Positions 44,638 to 53,715 of a stretch of 64,000 nt of DNA are shown here, piece after piece. The stretch is from NCBI GenBank assembly GCA_965205785.1, contig OZ242188.1, positions 682,001 to 746,000 on the forward strand, read 5' to 3'. Position numbers and translations under genes: made by a program. The first letter of the stretch is position 1, and each line of letters starts with the position of its first letter. The notes under the pieces are model-generated. The model was given only the letters and a program-made list of their open reading frames with translations. It made no database searches and had not been told where the DNA came from. The stretch is from BJGV01 sp965205785. GTDB lineage: Bacteria; Pseudomonadota; Gammaproteobacteria; Burkholderiales; Nitrosomonadaceae.

Positions 44638-47600
44638 TTATTTAATGAATTTAGTGAGATTTTTAAGCAATTCATCTTCTTTATAAGGTTTTCCAAGAAA
44701 CATATTGACACCTAAATTTTTTGCAACTTTACGATGCTTCTCTGCTGTTCGTGAAGATATAATGATAATTGGTATATTTTTAGTTCTAGGATTGGAGCGA
44801 ACACTCCTGATTAATTCAAAGCCATCCATGCGTGGCATTTCAAGGTCTACCAGCATAACATCAGGAATAATATCTTGTAAAAGCTGAGTTGCAACTACAC
44901 CATCTTTGGCAATTAATACTTCACAACCTTCTCTTTCAAGTAGACGGCTGGTTATTCTGCGAACTGTAAGCGAATCGTCTACTACCATTACCGTAGCCGC
45001 ATTGTCTGGCTTTGTCTGTGCTGATGGAAGTGTTGACATGTCTGAAGTAAATATAGCTTGAATCTCTTCACGATGCATCAATTTCAAGGGATTGATAATA
45101 AGTATGATGTGGCCATCCCCCATTACTGCAGCACCCTCAACACCTGGCACCCGTGCAAGTTGTGCTCCAATATTTTTAACTACTACTTCACTGTTACCGA
45201 TCAGCTCATCAACATGTATTGCCAGCCGTAAAGCGCCACTACGTAACAATAACACCCTATTATGTTTCTTGATTTCTGGAGCTGGCTGTTGATCACCTAA
45301 CAATCGTGGGAGATAAGCAAACAAGAAACTACTTCCACTGAAGTTTACCCTATGATCACTATAAGCTTTGTTGAGCGCATCAGAATCAAGCTCCCAAACA
45401 TGCTCAACTAATGTTGCTGGTATTGCATATGTATGTTCCCCTGCTTTTACCATCAAGGTTTGTGCCACTGCTAAAGTAAGAGGCAAGTAAATAGTAAATG
45501 TTGCTCCTACATTAATCTCTGAAGCAATCTCCACACGCCCGCCAAGAGAAGTAATTTCATTTTTTACAACATCTAGCCCTATACCTCGCCCAGCAACTTC
45601 AGATAACTCTTGCATAGTAGAAAGCCCATGAATAAAAATAAACTCAATTACTTGTTTATCGCTTAAGTCCTCATCGGCCTGCATCAAACCCTGCTGTATG
45701 GCCTTCTCACGAATACGATTAATATCTAACCCGGCGCCATCATCACTTAAAGTCATGACAATCTCATTTCCTTCCTGGCGTAAAATAATCGTAATCTGAC
45801 CAATCTCGGATTTTCCTAGTTCCAAACGCTTTGTCGGCTCCTCAATTCCATGTGCTACAGAATTTCGTAATAGGTGCTCGAGTGGAGGGTTAATTTTTTC
45901 CAGAACACTACGATCCATTTCAATATGGCCACCTTGAATTCTCAGTATAGCTTTCTTATGCATATCTCTCGCTGCTTGTCTTACTACACGATAGAAATGC
46001 TCTGCAAAATTATTAAATGGCACTGTGCGAATATGGGTCAATGCTTGCTGCAAATCCCGATTCATCCGTGCTTGCTGATTCAATGCATCCTCTGCAGCAT
46101 TATGAGTAACCAACATGCTCTGCTGTACAGTAAAAACGTCATCAACACTCTCGGCCATCAGTCTTGTAAGTTCTTGGAAACGCGTAAACTGATCAAACTC
46201 TAAAGGATCAAATGACTCTTCATCCTCTTTTGTCAGTGCCAAGTGTGACTGCATTTGTGTTTCAGCCTGGATTTCTACTTCACGTAACTGGTTACGTAAA
46301 CGCACTGTACTTTCAGTCAAATCAAGTAGTGATTGTTTGAAATTATGTAACTCAGTTTCAATTCTGGACCTTGCAATACTGACTTCGCCTGACTCATTTA
46401 CTAAATGGTCAATCAAATCCGCATTAACCCTTAACAGAGTTTTTTGTAAGGGCACTCCTGATTCTTCAGATTGCCCAGGCAGTGCTGTTTCTTCAGTTCT
46501 AGTTGATTGTGAGATAGAAGGTATAGACAATGGAACAATAGCCTCTTCTATATTTTCTATTTCTACAATTTTCCCTCCGTCTTTTTGAGGATCCTGCAGT
46601 GACTCAATGCTCTCACTTATCAAATCTAGTTCGGCTTCCAAAGAATCAAAAAATGACATTGATAGTTCATTTTCTTTTGGCGCAGCTTCTACGCCACTTT
46701 CCATGTTATGGAATAATTCACCTAAAGTCATAGCACCAGCAATACGTGCACTTCCTTTTAACGTATGTAATCCGCGCAATAATGCCTTACGAATATTTTC
46801 ATCTTTTGGATCGGAACGCCAAGAACGTAACTCGCCCCCGACAACAGGCATCAGTTCCCGAGTTTCTTCTAAAAATGTTTCCAGCAAATCTGGGTCAACA
46901 TGATCTTTTTGTAAACCTAGCCCCTGTCGAGGTAAGGTTTCTTCGCTAGGCTCTTCGTCCTCCAATTTATTAGGATATTTAGTTTCAGCTATATGTCTCG
47001 TGCGTTCTGGCATTAATGCCATATCATGTGATAATGTTACCCCCGCTTGTAAATCGACTTGGTCTGGTAATCGTTGACTACATACGGCACTTAGCATCCT
47101 ACCTAATAGCTCAATTACATTTCTCATGAGCTGTAAGCCAGCCTGGTCTGGCTGAGTAGATTTTTCTGACAACATTGTCAGCCACTGCTCTAAGACATGT
47201 CCTATATCAGCTATAAATTCAAGCTTCAAATTGCGTGAGATACTAGCTAGGGTATGAGCGGCCAGCATAAATTCCTGGCTTACAGGTTTATTTGGATCCC
47301 CTATTAGGTTATTTAACTCCTGCTCGAGAGTAGCTAAATGTTGGTTAACCTCGACAGTAAATATCTCAAACAATGCTGGAGAAATAACTGCGTCACCAAT
47401 TACTATATTTGGCTTTGTCTTGGTTTCATCTTCGGCTACATGTGTTGTAGTTACAGATTGAGCATCTTGGGTAGCATCAATTTTTTCTGTTTCCGTTTCT
47501 TCTTCTATCTTTGTCTCTGCCTCTGTCTCTGTCTCTGTCTCTGTCTCTGTCTCTGTCTCTGTCTCTAATTCTGTACTACCTTCAGGGCTTTTAGTTGAAA

Positions 47601-49740
47601 CCTTATTATCCTGAGTTGTACTATGTTCTTTCAAACTCACACACCACCCACGAAACTCTTCCTGTACCTTTTCGATAAGATCAATTAGTTCGTCATTAAC
47701 AGGTTTAACTTCCCTCAGCCACCGACCAAGTATTTGCTCCATATTCCAGGCTACTTCAGCAATCTTGAGCAACCCTACTGTACGCCCACTACCCTTTAGA
47801 GTATGAAACCCTCTTCGCATAGCTGTCAGAGAATCTCTATCATCTGGATTATCACGACACGCCTGAATACAAGCAGATATATTAGATAGTACTGATTCAG
47901 ATTCTTCTAGAAAGATTTCTAGAAATGCTTCTTGCGCTCCTTGATCAGTTTCTCTCGAAGAGATTTCTGTCGTCTGTTCAATAGAAATACCAGGCAAAAC
48001 TGGGGGGAGCAATTCAGGTAATTTATTGGAAGTAGTTGGCACAGCAGCTACAACAAGATCACTACCAAACTGCTTTATCCCAGTTTCAATAATATTAGCT
48101 CTATCATGCTGGTCATATTTCAATCCCTCAATGAAAAATCCGATACTACTTAACCCCTCAGCTAACCGGATATTCTCTGAATCTTTATATTCATAATCCG
48201 AAAGTGAGAATTCTTCTATCAAGTTACGACAAGCAACCAAAAACGTATTAGCACGTTCAAACTCAAGCATTACTAAAATACCAGAAATCTGCTTGAATAA
48301 AGGGAACAACATTGGAAGCTCATAGCTCTTATTAGAGTTGCGAAAAAAGCCATCTAAAACTTCCTCTATCTGTTTTAGACCAACACTACACTCATGTGAT
48401 ATCTGCTCCATGAGCTCCCTCTCCTGTAATCTAGAGCTAGCTCCATCTGGCCACAAAAGTGTTGGCATTGACTCACCTTGAACCGCTGAACGCAATCGTG
48501 TTGAAGCAATTTCAACCTGATTAGTAAATTCGGATGATAGCTTACTAAAGTTGTCAAAAGCACTTTCAATAAGCAATAATGAAATAGCAAACTCCAAGGC
48601 TAAAGATTCATTCATGACCTGTGGCTGAACCTTTAGATGCGCAGATATTCCTCCGATTACAGAAATTAGCTTTTCTAAATCCTTATGTTTAATCTGAGCT
48701 ACTAATTCTTTAAGTTTTTTGATTTGGGCAATCAATAAAGACAGATTATTATTCTTTCCATTATTGTATTGAATCCATGCATCCTTGGCTTCTTCAGTGA
48801 CAACACGCATCTCTTCAAGAATTACCTCTAATTTTTCTTTTTCAACTGCCTGCTCGATAACTGGCTCATGTGCATGCCAACCATAAGCATTAAAAATTTC
48901 ACGAATATGTTCAGATACTATTTTGCTACGTGAAACTTTATATAATACTTCTCTCATTAATTGTTCATTGACAACTACGGTGTTTTTATCCAGACGACGT
49001 ATCTCTTGCTCTACTCTGGCGCACAACCTACGCACTGATAAATCAATAGCCAATCCTTCATTAAGAATACAATCGATAAAGCCCTTAGATACCCACCAAA
49101 ATGTTCTCTGTTCTGTTGAGGAAGGAGTGCTCCCTAAGTTCTCTACCACTTCAAACATCTGTTGCAAACTATCCTTGTCAGCTGTGTCACGCAACCATTT
49201 AAGTAAACTTACTTGGAATTTAGACCGTTCGTTCCTTGCAACAACTTCAATCGGAATAGCTGTGGAATTTTGAGACGTAAAATCCTTCTGTAATGGAACC
49301 TGTACACTCTTATCTGGAAAAAATAAAATACCTTCAGATACATCACTTATCCCATGCGCCTGAACTAAATCTTGATAGGCCGGAAGAAGTCTAAGCGGGT
49401 TGTTATCAAGTCCATTGTTCATCTCACCGAAATAGTGAGAAAGTGCTAAGGTAGAACGACTAAATGAGTCCAGATTAAGATTAGATTTTCCTTCACTATC
49501 AATAAAAGTACTGATAATCTTTTCCATCTGCCGGCTAACGGCTGCAACACCATTAAGGCCAAGCATCTCAATTACACCTTGTACCTGATGTAATTGCTCG
49601 CGACAAAATTTTAACTTAGTTATATCTCCCGGATTACGAAGATATATCTCTAACTGCTGTCGTACAAGTTCCAATGCTTGGTCAATCTCATTCTTGACCC
49701 AGACAATAGACTCTATATTGAGATCTGTTTTGTCGTCCAT
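44638..49740 (-). CDS. chpA: Pilus chemosensory hybrid histidine kinase ChpA (PilL)
   Basis: A 1700-residue CheA-like hybrid kinase of the type IV pilus Chp pathway. Domains in order: Hpt-like N-terminal regions; a canonical Hpt with HTLKGSG near 648; a Glu-Thr repeat linker (about 725-741); a degenerate Hpt (HTLASIS near 828); a second canonical Hpt (HTLKGSA near 992); dimerisation and HATPase domains with HLLRNSVAHGIEEP near 1293 and DDGAGLD; a CheW-like domain (about 1430-1560); and a C-terminal receiver with VDDS near 1587 and phosphoacceptor VDLEMPRMDG near 1632. It follows pilJ by 26 bases. Fewer Hpt domains look canonical than in Pseudomonas ChpA. Confidence 0.93.
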   Translation of the reverse strand: MDDKTDLNIESIVWVKNEIDQALELVRQQLEIYLRNPGDITKLKFCREQLHQVQGVIEMLGLNGVAAVSRQMEKIISTFIDSEGKSNLNLDSFSRSTLALSHYFGEMNNGLDNNPLRLLPAYQDLVQAHGISDVSEGILFFPDKSVQVPLQKDFTSQNSTAIPIEVVARNERSKFQVSLLKWLRDTADKDSLQQMFEVVENLGSTPSSTEQRTFWWVSKGFIDCILNEGLAIDLSVRRLCARVEQEIRRLDKNTVVVNEQLMREVLYKVSRSKIVSEHIREIFNAYGWHAHEPVIEQAVEKEKLEVILEEMRVVTEEAKDAWIQYNNGKNNNLSLLIAQIKKLKELVAQIKHKDLEKLISVIGGISAHLKVQPQVMNESLALEFAISLLLIESAFDNFSKLSSEFTNQVEIASTRLRSAVQGESMPTLLWPDGASSRLQERELMEQISHECSVGLKQIEEVLDGFFRNSNKSYELPMLFPLFKQISGILVMLEFERANTFLVACRNLIEEFSLSDYEYKDSENIRLAEGLSSIGFFIEGLKYDQHDRANIIETGIKQFGSDLVVAAVPTTSNKLPELLPPVLPGISIEQTTEISSRETDQGAQEAFLEIFLEESESVLSNISACIQACRDNPDDRDSLTAMRRGFHTLKGSGRTVGLLKIAEVAWNMEQILGRWLREVKPVNDELIDLIEKVQEEFRGWCVSLKEHSTTQDNKVSTKSPEGSTELETETETETETETETEAETKIEEETETEKIDATQDAQSVTTTHVAEDETKTKPNIVIGDAVISPALFEIFTVEVNQHLATLEQELNNLIGDPNKPVSQEFMLAAHTLASISRNLKLEFIADIGHVLEQWLTMLSEKSTQPDQAGLQLMRNVIELLGRMLSAVCSQRLPDQVDLQAGVTLSHDMALMPERTRHIAETKYPNKLEDEEPSEETLPRQGLGLQKDHVDPDLLETFLEETRELMPVVGGELRSWRSDPKDENIRKALLRGLHTLKGSARIAGAMTLGELFHNMESGVEAAPKENELSMSFFDSLEAELDLISESIESLQDPQKDGGKIVEIENIEEAIVPLSIPSISQSTRTEETALPGQSEESGVPLQKTLLRVNADLIDHLVNESGEVSIARSRIETELHNFKQSLLDLTESTVRLRNQLREVEIQAETQMQSHLALTKEDEESFDPLEFDQFTRFQELTRLMAESVDDVFTVQQSMLVTHNAAEDALNQQARMNRDLQQALTHIRTVPFNNFAEHFYRVVRQAARDMHKKAILRIQGGHIEMDRSVLEKINPPLEHLLRNSVAHGIEEPTKRLELGKSEIGQITIILRQEGNEIVMTLSDDGAGLDINRIREKAIQQGLMQADEDLSDKQVIEFIFIHGLSTMQELSEVAGRGIGLDVVKNEITSLGGRVEIASEINVGATFTIYLPLTLAVAQTLMVKAGEHTYAIPATLVEHVWELDSDALNKAYSDHRVNFSGSSFLFAYLPRLLGDQQPAPEIKKHNRVLLLRSGALRLAIHVDELIGNSEVVVKNIGAQLARVPGVEGAAVMGDGHIILIINPLKLMHREEIQAIFTSDMSTLPSAQTKPDNAATVMVVDDSLTVRRITSRLLEREGCEVLIAKDGVVATQLLQDIIPDVMLVDLEMPRMDGFELIRSVRSNPRTKNIPIIIISSRTAEKHRKVAKNLGVNMFLGKPYKEDELLKNLTKFIK
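47521..47566. repeat. Hexanucleotide microsatellite (CTCTGT)n inside chpA
   Basis: Seven perfect CTCTGT units plus four bases. On the coding strand they encode alternating Glu-Thr in the linker between Hpt domains. Imperfect units continue on the left side. Because the unit is 6 bp, slippage changes linker length without shifting the frame. Confidence 0.95.
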
Positions 49741-49766
49741 TTAGGAAACGATTGCAATAAAGAAAT

Positions 49767-51767
49767 TTAAATTTTAAAATTTGAGACCGATGCTTTTAAT
49801 TCAGCAACAAGCCCAGAAATCTGTTTAACCGAAGTAGTATTTTGGGTAGTGCCATCAGTAGTCTGACGGGTAATTTTGAGAATTTCCTCCATATTTTTTA
49901 CTACTTGATCAGCAGCTTGTGCCTGCGAATGAGTAGCATTGGAAATACCAGAAATAAGCTGTTCCAGATTATTCATTACCTGTTCAATTTCTTCTAATGC
50001 CTGACCCGTTGCATCAGAGAGCTTACCTCCCTCAACTACCTCAAAAGTGCTCTTTTCCATTGCCGCCACTGCTTCTTGTGTATCACTCTGAGTAGTCTTT
50101 ACCAACGCACTAATTTGCTTAGTTGCCTCAGCAGAACGTTCCGCCAATCGCTGCACCTCTTGAGCTACTACGGTAAACCCTTTCCCGGCATCTCCTGCAG
50201 AAGCTGCCTGAATTGCTGCATTTAGTGCAAGTACATTTGTCATTTCTGTTAGATCAGAAATCAAGCCAACTATCTCACCTATTTCCTGTGAATTTTCACC
50301 TAAACGCTTTATCCGTTTTGCAGTTTCTTGGATATGGGTTCGAATTTCGTTCATACCAACACTTGAATCACGTACTGTAACTGCACCTTTCTCTGCAGCT
50401 GCCAAGGATTGTTTTGCTACTTGGGCTGATTCTGCGGCAGATTTGGATACTTTACCAATTGATTCAGCAATCCCCAGCACTGCAATTGTAGTTTCCTCAA
50501 TATGTTCTGACTGCTTTTGTGCTGCAACTAATAACTCCGAAGAGATATTTTGTGCCTGACCAGAAGCCTCAGCTACTTGAGTACTTGCTTTATTGATTCC
50601 TTCCACAAGGATGTGCAACTCTTCAATCGTATAATTGATTGAATCAGCCACTGCCCCGGTAATATCTTCGGTTACCACTGCGCGAACTGTTAAATCGCCA
50701 TCAGCAAAACTACCCATATCATCTAGCAATCGTAAAATTGCCTTTTGGTTACGTCGATTCTCTTTTTCACTTGCCAACGCTCGGCTACGTGTGTCATCAA
50801 TATACACTTTTGCAAATAAAAACAGAGTGATAATAGCTAATACGCCCATAATATATGCAATGATATTAAGAGGGGACAAAGCATAGCCACCCTGTTCATG
50901 AAGCAAACCATCAAGTTTCTCAGTAGTAGCCAGCACTCCTTCATTGTTTTGAAGTATCTTTTGAATTACAGCTTTTGTTTCGACTACTTTAGAAGCTTGC
51001 TTTTGAATAACTCTGGCATGGCTGTCAATCGTATTTAACAAAATTTGTACCTGTACAAGCATCTCTTTAGCAATTTTATCTTTAAGCGGTAATATCTTTA
51101 ATCCTGCATTTCCTTGAGCAAAGGCAGTAGCAATGGTCCCAATTCCCTCCCGATCATTTTCTAAGTCGGCAACAACTTCGAGAGTCAGGTTCTCATTTAA
51201 CAATAGTGCATTGGTGTTTTTCACAAAACTTTGAGTGAGCGCTTTTAATGCCTCAGTTGCAGCAATTTCATTTGCTAAACCCTCAAACTGATTTAGCCTA
51301 TCAATTAGTTCCCCGATTAAAATAATTATTTGTTTATTGGCAGAGTTAACTACTTCTATCGCATTACCCAAACTAATAAGGGAAGTCTTATTATCTAGAA
51401 TCAGACTTATATTTTTTTCCTCTATATGCCACTTCTGAACGTACTCTTTAAGAACCACCCTAGGCCCGTCACTTACTGGCGGGATATTATTACCACGGTA
51501 TTTTCCACCTTGTGTCATAGTTTTTACATGATTTTTAATCTGGTCACGGCTATCCTGTAATTGTACAAATGACGATATGTTGCCCAGCACTGCTTGCTGA
51601 GAAGCCTTAGCTAGGCGTTGATTATGCATTTGCATACGTCCAACAATTTCTAGATATGCTGCGCTATGTTTTGCTTGCCGCATACTTATAGTTGTAATAA
51701 CCAGAACAATCAGAAGGAATAATGCGAATAACGCACCTAAAACTCTTAGGCGCTTGCTAACAAGCAA
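49767..51767 (-). CDS. pilJ: Pilus methyl-accepting chemotaxis protein PilJ (N-terminus frameshifted)
   Basis: PilJ is the receptor of the pilus chemosensory pathway. From the TTG at 51767 the 666 residues hold a first membrane helix (about 9-29), a periplasmic PilJ-type sensor domain, a second helix (about 305-325), HAMP, and the signalling domain with hairpin tip EMTNVLALNAAIQAASAGDAGKG near 510-530 in outline. The usual ~35-residue cytoplasmic N-terminus is missing from this frame but is found just upstream in another (51772-51861). The TTG has no real ribosome binding site and begins four bases after the upstream stop, so reinitiation could produce this shorter form. Confidence 0.9.
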   Translation of the reverse strand: MLVSKRLRVLGALFALFLLIVLVITTISMRQAKHSAAYLEIVGRMQMHNQRLAKASQQAVLGNISSFVQLQDSRDQIKNHVKTMTQGGKYRGNNIPPVSDGPRVVLKEYVQKWHIEEKNISLILDNKTSLISLGNAIEVVNSANKQIIILIGELIDRLNQFEGLANEIAATEALKALTQSFVKNTNALLLNENLTLEVVADLENDREGIGTIATAFAQGNAGLKILPLKDKIAKEMLVQVQILLNTIDSHARVIQKQASKVVETKAVIQKILQNNEGVLATTEKLDGLLHEQGGYALSPLNIIAYIMGVLAIITLFLFAKVYIDDTRSRALASEKENRRNQKAILRLLDDMGSFADGDLTVRAVVTEDITGAVADSINYTIEELHILVEGINKASTQVAEASGQAQNISSELLVAAQKQSEHIEETTIAVLGIAESIGKVSKSAAESAQVAKQSLAAAEKGAVTVRDSSVGMNEIRTHIQETAKRIKRLGENSQEIGEIVGLISDLTEMTNVLALNAAIQAASAGDAGKGFTVVAQEVQRLAERSAEATKQISALVKTTQSDTQEAVAAMEKSTFEVVEGGKLSDATGQALEEIEQVMNNLEQLISGISNATHSQAQAADQVVKNMEEILKITRQTTDGTTQNTTSVKQISGLVAELKASVSNFKI

Positions 51768-51771
51768 AGAA

Positions 51772-51861
51772 CTAGCTGCCGGTGCGGACTGGACTACCGG
51801 CCAGATCGTCTTTGCTGACTACTCCGAAAACAGGTTGCAATTTCAATAAAAAACCTGACAT
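51772..51861 (-). pseudogene. pilJ: Detached N-terminal fragment of pilJ
   Basis: ATG at 51861 opens MSGFLLKLQPVFGVVSKDDL and continues AGSPVRTGS to a TAG at 51772-51774. The other frame then continues AASSLLVSKRLRVLG. Together they read like the usual betaproteobacterial PilJ N-terminus as I remember it. A one-base insertion or two-base deletion in 51775-51783 explains the break. GGAG lies 12 bases before the ATG, or six before an ATT two codons earlier. Confidence 0.75.
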
Positions 51862-51988
51862 TTTAATGTGTGTCTCCGTTATCTCTCTAGAAAATTTGGT
51901 TTACGTAGTAGTAAAATAAAGTGTTGCTCAAACTTGTTTTATAAAACTCATATAATTTTCTAAAAACAAATAATTACTTATGTAATGA

Positions 51989-52501
51989 CTAAGCAGCCAC
52001 CTGCAAAAACTCTTCATCACGAACCAAATCTTGAAGGTTCAGCTCGTTCCAAGTCTGCCCTTGATTATCCTTATAGATACCCGAAACACCTAGCTGAGAA
52101 GAATTACTATCTTTAATACGTTCAAAGTCAGACACATTTCTTATACCAAGTGTACGGCTTATCAACAGACCACTATTCACCTCAAATCGTGGTGACACCA
52201 ATAAAATCCTTGTTTTTTGCTCAATCTTGGTATGTGCTCCACCGAAATAAGCTGCTAAATCTGCAATGCCATACAGGTCACCTTGCACATTAGCCACTCC
52301 TAAAAACCATGAATGCGTTAAAGGAACCTTTGTGATTTTTGGTACTTGTAACACCTCGCTAACATCAGTCATATTTACCAGCCAACGATGTCCATCAATT
52401 AAAACTCCTAATACAGTTGACACGGGTTGAGTCATAGAAGCACTTTCTAATTTCTCAGAAAGTGATGCCTGGAAATCTTTTATGCTAATGCGCTTAGACA
52501 T
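51989..52501 (-). CDS. pilI: Pilus chemosensory coupling protein PilI (CheW domain)
   Basis: A 170-residue CheW-like coupling protein expected to link PilJ to the ChpA kinase. The CheW core is seen in VLGVLIDGHRWLVNMTDVSEV near the N-terminus (positions 27-47), WFLGVANVQGDLYGIADLAAYF near 85-106 and RILLVSPRFEVNSGLLISR. It lies between pilH (four-base gap) and pilJ on the minus strand. Confidence 0.9.
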   Translation of the reverse strand: MSKRISIKDFQASLSEKLESASMTQPVSTVLGVLIDGHRWLVNMTDVSEVLQVPKITKVPLTHSWFLGVANVQGDLYGIADLAAYFGGAHTKIEQKTRILLVSPRFEVNSGLLISRTLGIRNVSDFERIKDSNSSQLGVSGIYKDNQGQTWNELNLQDLVRDEEFLQVAA

Positions 52502-52505
52502 CTGT

Positions 52506-52871
52506 TCAACCTAGTTCAGTTATTTTTTGTAATAATTCAGTAGCTTTAATTGGTTTAACTAAATAACCCTTAGCTCCTTGCCGCATACCCCAAATCCTGT
52601 CAGTCTCTTGCCCCTTAGTAGAGCATATGATGATAGGAATATGTTTTGTTGCCGCACCTCTAGAAATTGTACGGGTTGCATTAAACCCATCCTGCCCTGG
52701 CATCACAACATCCATAAGAATTAAGTCTGGCATTAGCTCTTTGGTCATTGCAACCACTTCCTCACCACTTGCAGCGGTCAACACTTTGTAACCACTTTTG
52801 GTAAGTATTTCTAGTAATATATGCCGCTCTGTAGGGGAATCATCCACCACCAGAATGTTTTCAATTGCCAT
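52506..52871 (-). CDS. pilH: Pilus response regulator PilH
   Basis: A 121-residue stand-alone CheY-like receiver: acidic pocket D10 and D11, phosphoacceptor D54 (LMDVVMPGQDG), conserved Lys near 104 (LVKPIK). The segment GQETDRIWGMRQGAKGYL is typical of PilH rather than PilG. It is the first gene of the pilH-pilI-pilJ-chpA run; pilG, which usually precedes pilH, is not here. Confidence 0.88.
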   Translation of the reverse strand: MAIENILVVDDSPTERHILLEILTKSGYKVLTAASGEEVVAMTKELMPDLILMDVVMPGQDGFNATRTISRGAATKHIPIIICSTKGQETDRIWGMRQGAKGYLVKPIKATELLQKITELG

Positions 52872-53216
52872 TTATTTCTCTATTTACTTAGTATCCGAGT
52901 GAAAATATTACTCTGTCAATTACAACCAGCTACAAGTTACTTCCCTGTAAAAAATTCTTCTAAGACTTCTAATGAAATTATTAGCTCTATAGAAGAATAT
53001 ATCATTCAAATAAACTCAATTAAAACATAGATTGTTACTTGATAGGAGATTTGGGTAAATCTGAAGCTCTGATTACGATTCTCTTAGTTAATTCCACTCT
53101 TTAATTACATATTTATTTAATTGCTACATAATTGCCGTAAATAACCTATTTTTAATCTATTCAAGGATAAAAAATTAAAACAGCTAAAATAATTGATACA
53201 GTACATACGTCTTACA

Positions 53217-53280
53217 GCCTGAAATCAGCTATCAATTAAGAATTTGATCTAAATCAATATTAAACACACCAATTTCAGGC
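53217..53280. repeat. 64-bp inverted-repeat element enclosing the FNR-type box
   Basis: Perfect 9-bp arms GCCTGAAAT (53217-53225) and ATTTCAGGC (53272-53280) flank the FNR-type palindrome. Their centre (53248.5) nearly coincides with that of the inner palindrome (53250.5). Confidence 0.6.
53244..53257. promoter_or_regulatory. FNR/ANR-type binding site
   Basis: TTGATCTAAATCAA is a perfect TTGAT-N4-ATCAA match to the FNR/ANR consensus. It lies about 370 bases before pilH and 630 before coxB, so the regulated transcript is not obvious. The site is AT-rich and in an AT-rich gap, so a chance match is possible. Confidence 0.55.
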
Positions 53281-53339
53281 ATCATTACGGCCATACAAAT
53301 AGTTTTCTAAGTAATATCAATAATATAGTCATATTATTT

Positions 53340-53413
53340 GTCTGGGATCTTATTCTTAAGCTTTATGGGAAGAGGCAGTCTGGGATCTTATTCTTAAGCT
53401 TTATGGGAAGAGG
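53340..53413. repeat. 38-bp tandem direct repeat, two copies
   Basis: A 38-bp unit beginning GTCTGGGATCTTATTCTT is followed directly by a second copy, identical over at least 36 bases through GGGAAGAGG. The near-identity implies a recent duplication or selection. Confidence 0.93.
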
Positions 53414-53431
53414 TAATTGGCAACCTCTTTT
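53408..53431 (+). terminator. Terminator-like hairpin after the tandem repeat
   Basis: AAGAGGT and ACCTCTT form a 7-bp stem around an 8-base loop, followed by a short T run on the plus strand. The left arm is the end of the second 38-bp copy. Confidence 0.5.
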
Positions 53432-53686
53432 AAACTTACTGAGATTTTATTATTTTTTAAGGTTGTAATTTAATATTCTAATTTTTCAGTAATGTAAAAT
53501 TAACGTAACACCAATTCGTTATTTTTGCCAAGAATGTTGCTATGGATTAAGTTGGTTTATTGATAACGATAATCCTACTCCATTCAGGCAATAGAGATTA
53601 CTCATAATTTTCATATAAAAGTAAATTACCGTTTATTTAAATAGGGTTATTATTAATTTTTAAACCGCCTAAACCTTAATTCTTTC

Positions 53687-53715
53687 TTGTGTGAGTAATT
53701 CCAGCATGGTAAAAT
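53687..53715 (+). promoter_or_regulatory. Likely sigma-70 promoter of the cox operon
   Basis: TTGTGT (53687-53692) and TAAAAT (53710-53715) are separated by 17 bases. The -10 matches consensus at five of six positions, the -35 only at TTG. The leader to coxB would be about 160 nt. Confidence 0.4.

Noticed and set aside
47521..47566. On/off phase variation of chpA by the microsatellite
   Set aside because: The unit is 6 bp, so slippage cannot change the reading frame; only linker length would vary.
47338..47568. Plus-strand ORF ending in Leu-Cys repeats
   Set aside because: It is the antisense reading of the CTCTGT microsatellite in chpA.
52821..53030. Plus-strand ORF of 69 codons in the pilH-coxB gap
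   Set aside because: It begins antisense within pilH, has low-complexity AT-rich composition and no ribosome binding site.
53340..53413. Short CRISPR array
   Set aside because: The two 38-bp copies are directly adjacent with no spacer, and no cas gene is in the window.
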